Source: Arenicola marina (Eukaryota; Annelida; Polychaeta; Arenicolidae). Taken from it: a DNA stretch of 64,000 bases. This document shows, piece after piece, positions 51,901 through 57,900 of this stretch. The DNA lies in the NCBI GenBank assembly GCA_964019135.1, contig OZ025249.1, positions 3,038,001 through 3,102,000 on the forward strand. Direction: 5' to 3'. Below the pieces are notes generated by a model. It saw only the letters and a program-made list of their open reading frames with translations. It had not been told where the DNA came from and made no database searches. Within the stretch, counting starts at the first letter, position 1, and every line of letters begins with the position of its first letter. Made by a program: the position numbers and the translations under genes.

Positions 51901-54900
51901 TATGAACTCCACATATCTGGCGAACCCCTCGTTCAGCCACAGGTCGTTCCACCATGTCATGGTCACCAGGTTCCCGAACCACTGCAACAACAAGTCCCGA
52001 TACATGAAATTATTCAAATTGACAGAATATATGTTTAAAAAATATAATATCGTCACACCAGTAGATTTCGGTTTAGTTTGTCTATGCGCGCTAACTGGTG
52101 CGCGGTCTGATGTGCGCCACCAAACGAGATATCTAATCAGGGCGCAAACAGGCGAGCAAGAAGCTATAATGGCGATCCAGACGACCAGAGCGCCACCTGG
52201 TGGGCGATATTTTAATGGCGATCCAGACGACCAGGGCGCCACCTGGCGGACGTGGTTTGCTACATGGTGCGCCACCCGGCGAGCTATAAGTCAACGCCGA
52301 GCCAGACGACAAGGGTGCCACCTGGCGGCGGGACGCGGTGTTACCTGGTGCGCCACTTGGCGAGCAATAAGCCAGACGACAAGGGTGCCACCTGGCGAGC
52401 AATAAGCAAGACGACAAGGGTGCCACCTGGCGGGACGCGGTGTGTTACCTGATGCGCCAGTTCGTGTGAGATGACGACGGCGGCCCACTGCAGGTCGCTA
52501 GGCGATGAGGTGACCGGGTCGACGAGCAGCGCCCTCATGCGGTAGGTGATGAGACCCCAGTTCTCCATGGCGCCCGCCTGGAAGTCTGGGATGGCGATGT
52601 GATCTACAACAGCGTACGATGACGTCACACACCAGCCATGGCACGATGACGTGACACAACAGGCATGGTACGATGACGTCACACAACAGCCATGACACGA
52701 TGACGTCACACAACAGCCATGGGACGATGACGTAAAACAACAGCCATGGGACGATGACGTAAAACAACAGCCATGGCACGATGACATCACAAACAGGCAT
52801 GGCACACTGACGGCACACAACAGCCATGGTACGATGACGTCACGCAACAGCCATGGCACGATGACGTCACACAGCAGCCATGGCACGATGACGTCACACA
52901 ACAGCCATGGCACGATGACGTCACACAACAGCCATGACACGATGACGTCACACAACAGCCATGGCACGATGACGTCACACAGCAGCCATGGCACGATGAC
53001 GTCACACAACAGCCATGGCACGATGACGTCACACAACAGCCATGACACGATGACGTCACACAACAGCCATGACACGATGACGTCACACAGCAGCCATGGC
53101 ACGATGACGTCACACAAGTCATGGCACGATGACGTCACACAAGTCATGGCACGATGACGTCACACAGCAGAATCAAGTTGGGGGCGATGGAAGGTCACGT
53201 GACAGTAGCTCGTACCTGACTTGGCGAGTGGATATTCGATGCCGAAGTATTGTCCGAAGAAGTCGATGACGCTGGTAGCGACGCCTACCGCGAATTCTCC
53301 ATGGCTGATCTGTTCTCTGGGCGCGTACACCGACACCTGGCGGCCGAGACACGCATCGTTTCAACATCGCCAAAACATGACATCGCTAGTTACAAACCCT
53401 TTCCACCAAACGGTTTGTTCTACAGTCAATGGCTTGTAAACTCTGAACATCAGGAAGTAATAAATGCTTGTGTATAGAAGCAGATGATGACCATATTGTC
53501 CCTGCCGTGCTGGCAATCACTTCACACTATGGGATCACCATGAAGTGAAGGCAGAAACAATAATACTTTAATAAATACCTTCATTACACAAGTTTCGACA
53601 CGACATACTTATACATAAGTTCGACACGACATACTTATACATAAGTTCGACACGACATACTTATACATAAGTTCGACACGACATACTTATACATAAGTTC
53701 GACACGACATACTTATACATAAGTTCGACACGACATACTTATACATAAGTTCGACACGACATACTTATACATAAGTTCGACACGACATACTTATACATAA
53801 GTTCGACACGACATACTTATACATAAGTTCGACACGACATACTTATACATAAGTTCGACACGACATACTTATACATAAGTTCGACACGATATACTTATAG
53901 AGCACTCACGCTGCCTGTCCGACCACCACCTGACAGACTACTTACATCCACGCCACCTTGTGTCTTGTCATGACGACTCTCATAGTCACACACCACCATG
54001 GCAACCAGATAGGTGCTCATGGGAACCGTCTCGGCAAAGTGATCGACGACAAAGTCTGGGTCCTCAGAGAACACTTCCTGCGAGACGTTGGGCGTGTTGA
54101 AGAGGGCCAGGTGAGTCTTGGGGCGGACCATGGACAGCTTAAAGGTGGCCTTCAGGGCCGGCTCGTCCAGACAGGGGAAGGCGGCGCGGGCGTCAGTCGG
54201 CTCGAAGTGGGTCGTCGCCAGCCACCTGTAGACGGGAGGGAGGAGGGGGGGGGGGGGTTAGAGAGAGTACTGCCACGGCGTCAGCTGAATCATTGGGCAG
54301 AGATTATAGAACGATAGAACCACAGTGTTACCCGTTTGTTCCTGATCGCTGGCCATCAAAACACTCAACCAGAGATGAAGAGGATCTGCTCAATTGAATC
54401 AGTCAGGACAACTATACGGACTATACTGAACAGTATAATCACCCTAAAGTATATACCCACCTCTGTTCCCGGTCACCCCAAGGTACACACCCACCTCTGT
54501 TCCCGGTCACCCCAAGGTACACACCCACCTCTCTTCCCGGTCACCCCAAGGTACACACCCACCTCTCTTCCCGGTCACCCCAAGGTACACACCCACCTCT
54601 CTTCCCGGTCACCCCAAGGTACACACCCACCTCTGTTCCCGGTCACCCCAAGGTACACACCCACCTCTCTTCCCGGTCACCCCAAGGTACACACCCACCT
54701 CTCTTCCCGGTCACCCCAAGGTACACACCCACCTCTCTTCCCGGTCACCCCAAGGTACACACCCACCTCTCTTCCCCGTGACCCCAAGGTACACACCCAC
54801 CTCTGTTCCCGGTCACCCCAAGGTACACACCCACCTCTCTTCCCGGTCACCCCAAGGTACACACCCACCTCTCTTCCCGGTCACCCCAAGGTACACACCC

Positions 54901-57900
54901 ACCTCTGTTCCCGGTCACCCCAAGGTACACACCCACCTCTGTTCCCGGTCACCCCAAGGTACACACCCACCTCTCTTCCCGGTCACCCCAAGGTACACAC
55001 CCACCTCTGTTCCCTGTGACCCCAAGGTACACACCCACCTCTCTTCCCGGTCACCCCAAGGTACACACCCACCTCTATTCCCTGTGACCCCAAGGTACAC
55101 ACCCACCTCTGTTCCCCGTAACCCCAAGGTACACACCCACCTCTGTTCCCCGTGACCCCAAGGTACACACCCACCTCTGTTCCCCGTGACCCCAAGGTAC
55201 ACACCCACCTCTGTTCCCGGTCACCCCAAGGTACACACCCACCTCTCTTCCCCGTGACCCCAAGGTAGACACCCACCTCTGTTCCCTGTGACCCCAAGGT
55301 ACACACCCACCTCTCTTCCCTGTCACCCCAAGGTACACACCCACCTCTCGTCCCCGTGACCCCAAGGTACACACCCACCTCTCTTCCCTGTGACCCCAAG
55401 GTAGACACCCACCTCTCTTCCCTGTGACCCCAAGGTAGACACCCACCTCTGTTCCCTGTGCCCCCAAGGTACACACCCACCTCTGTTCCCCATGACCCCA
55501 AAGTACACACCCACCACTGTTCCCTGTGACCCCAAGGTAGACACCCACCTCTGTTCCCCATGACCCCAAGGTACACACCCACCTCTATTCCCTGTGACCC
55601 CAAGGTACACACCCACCTCTGTTCCCCGTAACCCCAAGGTACACACCCACCTCTGTTCCCCGTGACCCCAAGATAGACACCCACCTCTGTTCCCCGTGAC
55701 CCCAAGGTACACACCCACCTCTGTTCCCGGTCACCCCAAGGTACACACCCACCTCTCTTCCCGGTCACCCCAAGGTACACACCCACCTCTGTTCCCCGTG
55801 ACCCCAAGGTACACACGCACCTCTGATCCCTGTGACCCCAAGGTACACACCCACCACTGTTCCCTGTGACCCCAAGGTACACACCCACCTCTGTTCCCCA
55901 TGACCCCAAGGTACACACCCACCTCTGTTCCCCGTGACCCCAAGGTACACACCCACCTCTTATCCCTGTGACCCCAAAGTAGATACCCACCTCTGTTCCC
56001 TGTGACACCAAGGTACACACCCACCTCTGTTCCCTGTGACCCCAAGGTAGACACCCACCTCTGTTCCCTGTGACCCCAAGGTACACACCCACCTCTGTTC
56101 CCTGTGACCCCAAGGTACACACCCACCTTTGATCCCTGTGACCCCAAGGTACACACCCACCTCTGTTCCCTGTGACCCCAAGGTACACACCCACCTTTGA
56201 TCCCTGTGACCCCAAGGTACACACCCACCTCTGTTCCCCGTGACCCCAAGGTACACACCCACCTCTGTTCCCCGTAACCCCAAGGTACACACCCACCTCT
56301 GATCCCTGTCACCCCAAGGTACACACCCACCTCTGTTCCCCATGACCCCAAGGTACACACCCACCTCTGTTCCCTGTGACCCCAAGGTACACACCCACCT
56401 CTGTTCCCTGTGACCCCAAGGTACACACCCACCTCTGTTCCCCGTGACCCCAAGGTACACACCCAACTCTGTTCCCTGTGACCCCAAGGTACACACCCAC
56501 CTCTGTTCCCCGTGACCCCAAGGTACACACCCACCTCTGTTCCCCGTGACCCCAAGGTACACACCCACCTCTGTTCCCCGTGACCCCAAGGTACACACCC
56601 ACCTCTGTTCCCCATGACCCCAAAGTACACACCCACCTCTGTTCCCCATGACCCAAAGGTAGACACCCACCTCTGTTCCCGGTGACCCCAAGGTACACAC
56701 CCACCTCTGTTCCCTGTGACCCCAAGGTACACACCCACCTCTGTTCCCCATGACCCCAAGGTACACACCCACCTCTGTTCCCCATGACCCCAAGGTACAC
56801 ACCCACCTCTCTTCCCGGTGACCCCAATGTACACACCCACCTCTGTTCCCTGTGACCCAAAGGTACACACCCACCTCTGTTCTCTGTGACCCCAAGGTAC
56901 ACACCCACCTTTGTTCCCGGTGACCCCAAGGTACACACCCACCTCTGTTCCCTGTGACCCCAAAGTACACACCCACCTCTGTTCCCTGTGACCCAAGGTA
57001 CACACCCACCTCTGTTCCCCATGACCCCAAGGTACACACCCACCTCTGATCCCTGTGATCCCAAGGTACACACCCACCTCTGTTCCCCATGACCCCAAGG
57101 TACACACCCACCTCTGTTCCCCATGACCCCAAGGTACACACCCACCTCTGTTCCCTGTGACCCCAAGGTACACACCCACCTCTGTTCCCCGTGACCCCAA
57201 GGTACACACCCACCTTTGATCCCTGTGACCCCAAGGTACACACCCAACTCTGTTCCCTGTGACCCCAAGGTACACACCCACCTCTGTTCCCGGTGACCCC
57301 AAGGTACACACCCACCTCTGTTCCCCGTGACCCCAAGGTACACACCCACCTCTGTTCCCCATGACCCCAAGGTACACACCCACCTCTGTTCCCCGTGACC
57401 CCAAGGTACACACCCACCTTTGTTCCCTGTGATCCCAAGGTACACATCCACCTCTGATCCCTGTGATCCCAAGGTACACACCCACCTCTGTTTCTCATGA
57501 CCCCAAGGTACACACCCACCTTTGATCCCTATGACCCCAAGGTACACACGCACCTCTGATCCCTGTGACCCCAAGGTACACACGCACCTCTGATCCCTGT
57601 GACCCCAAGGTAGACACCCACCTTTGATCCCTATGACCCCAAGGTACACACGCACCTCTGTTCCCTGTGACCCCAAGGTACACACCCACCTCTGTTCCCC
57701 GTGACCCCAAGGTACACACCCACCTCTGTTCCCCGTGACCCCAAGGTACACACCCACCTCTGTTCCCCATGACCCCAAGGTACACACCCACCTCTGTTCC
57801 CCGTGACCCCAAGGTACACACCCACCTCTGTTTCTCATGACCCCAAGGTACACACCCACCTTTGATCCCTATGACCCCAAGGTACACACGCACCTCTGAT

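Noticed and set aside
54983..57859. Long minus-strand frames with [12 protein letters not shown] repeats
   Set aside because: Open frames arise from the stop-free 34-bp unit in intron 2. They are noted as possible exon extension, not as separate genes.
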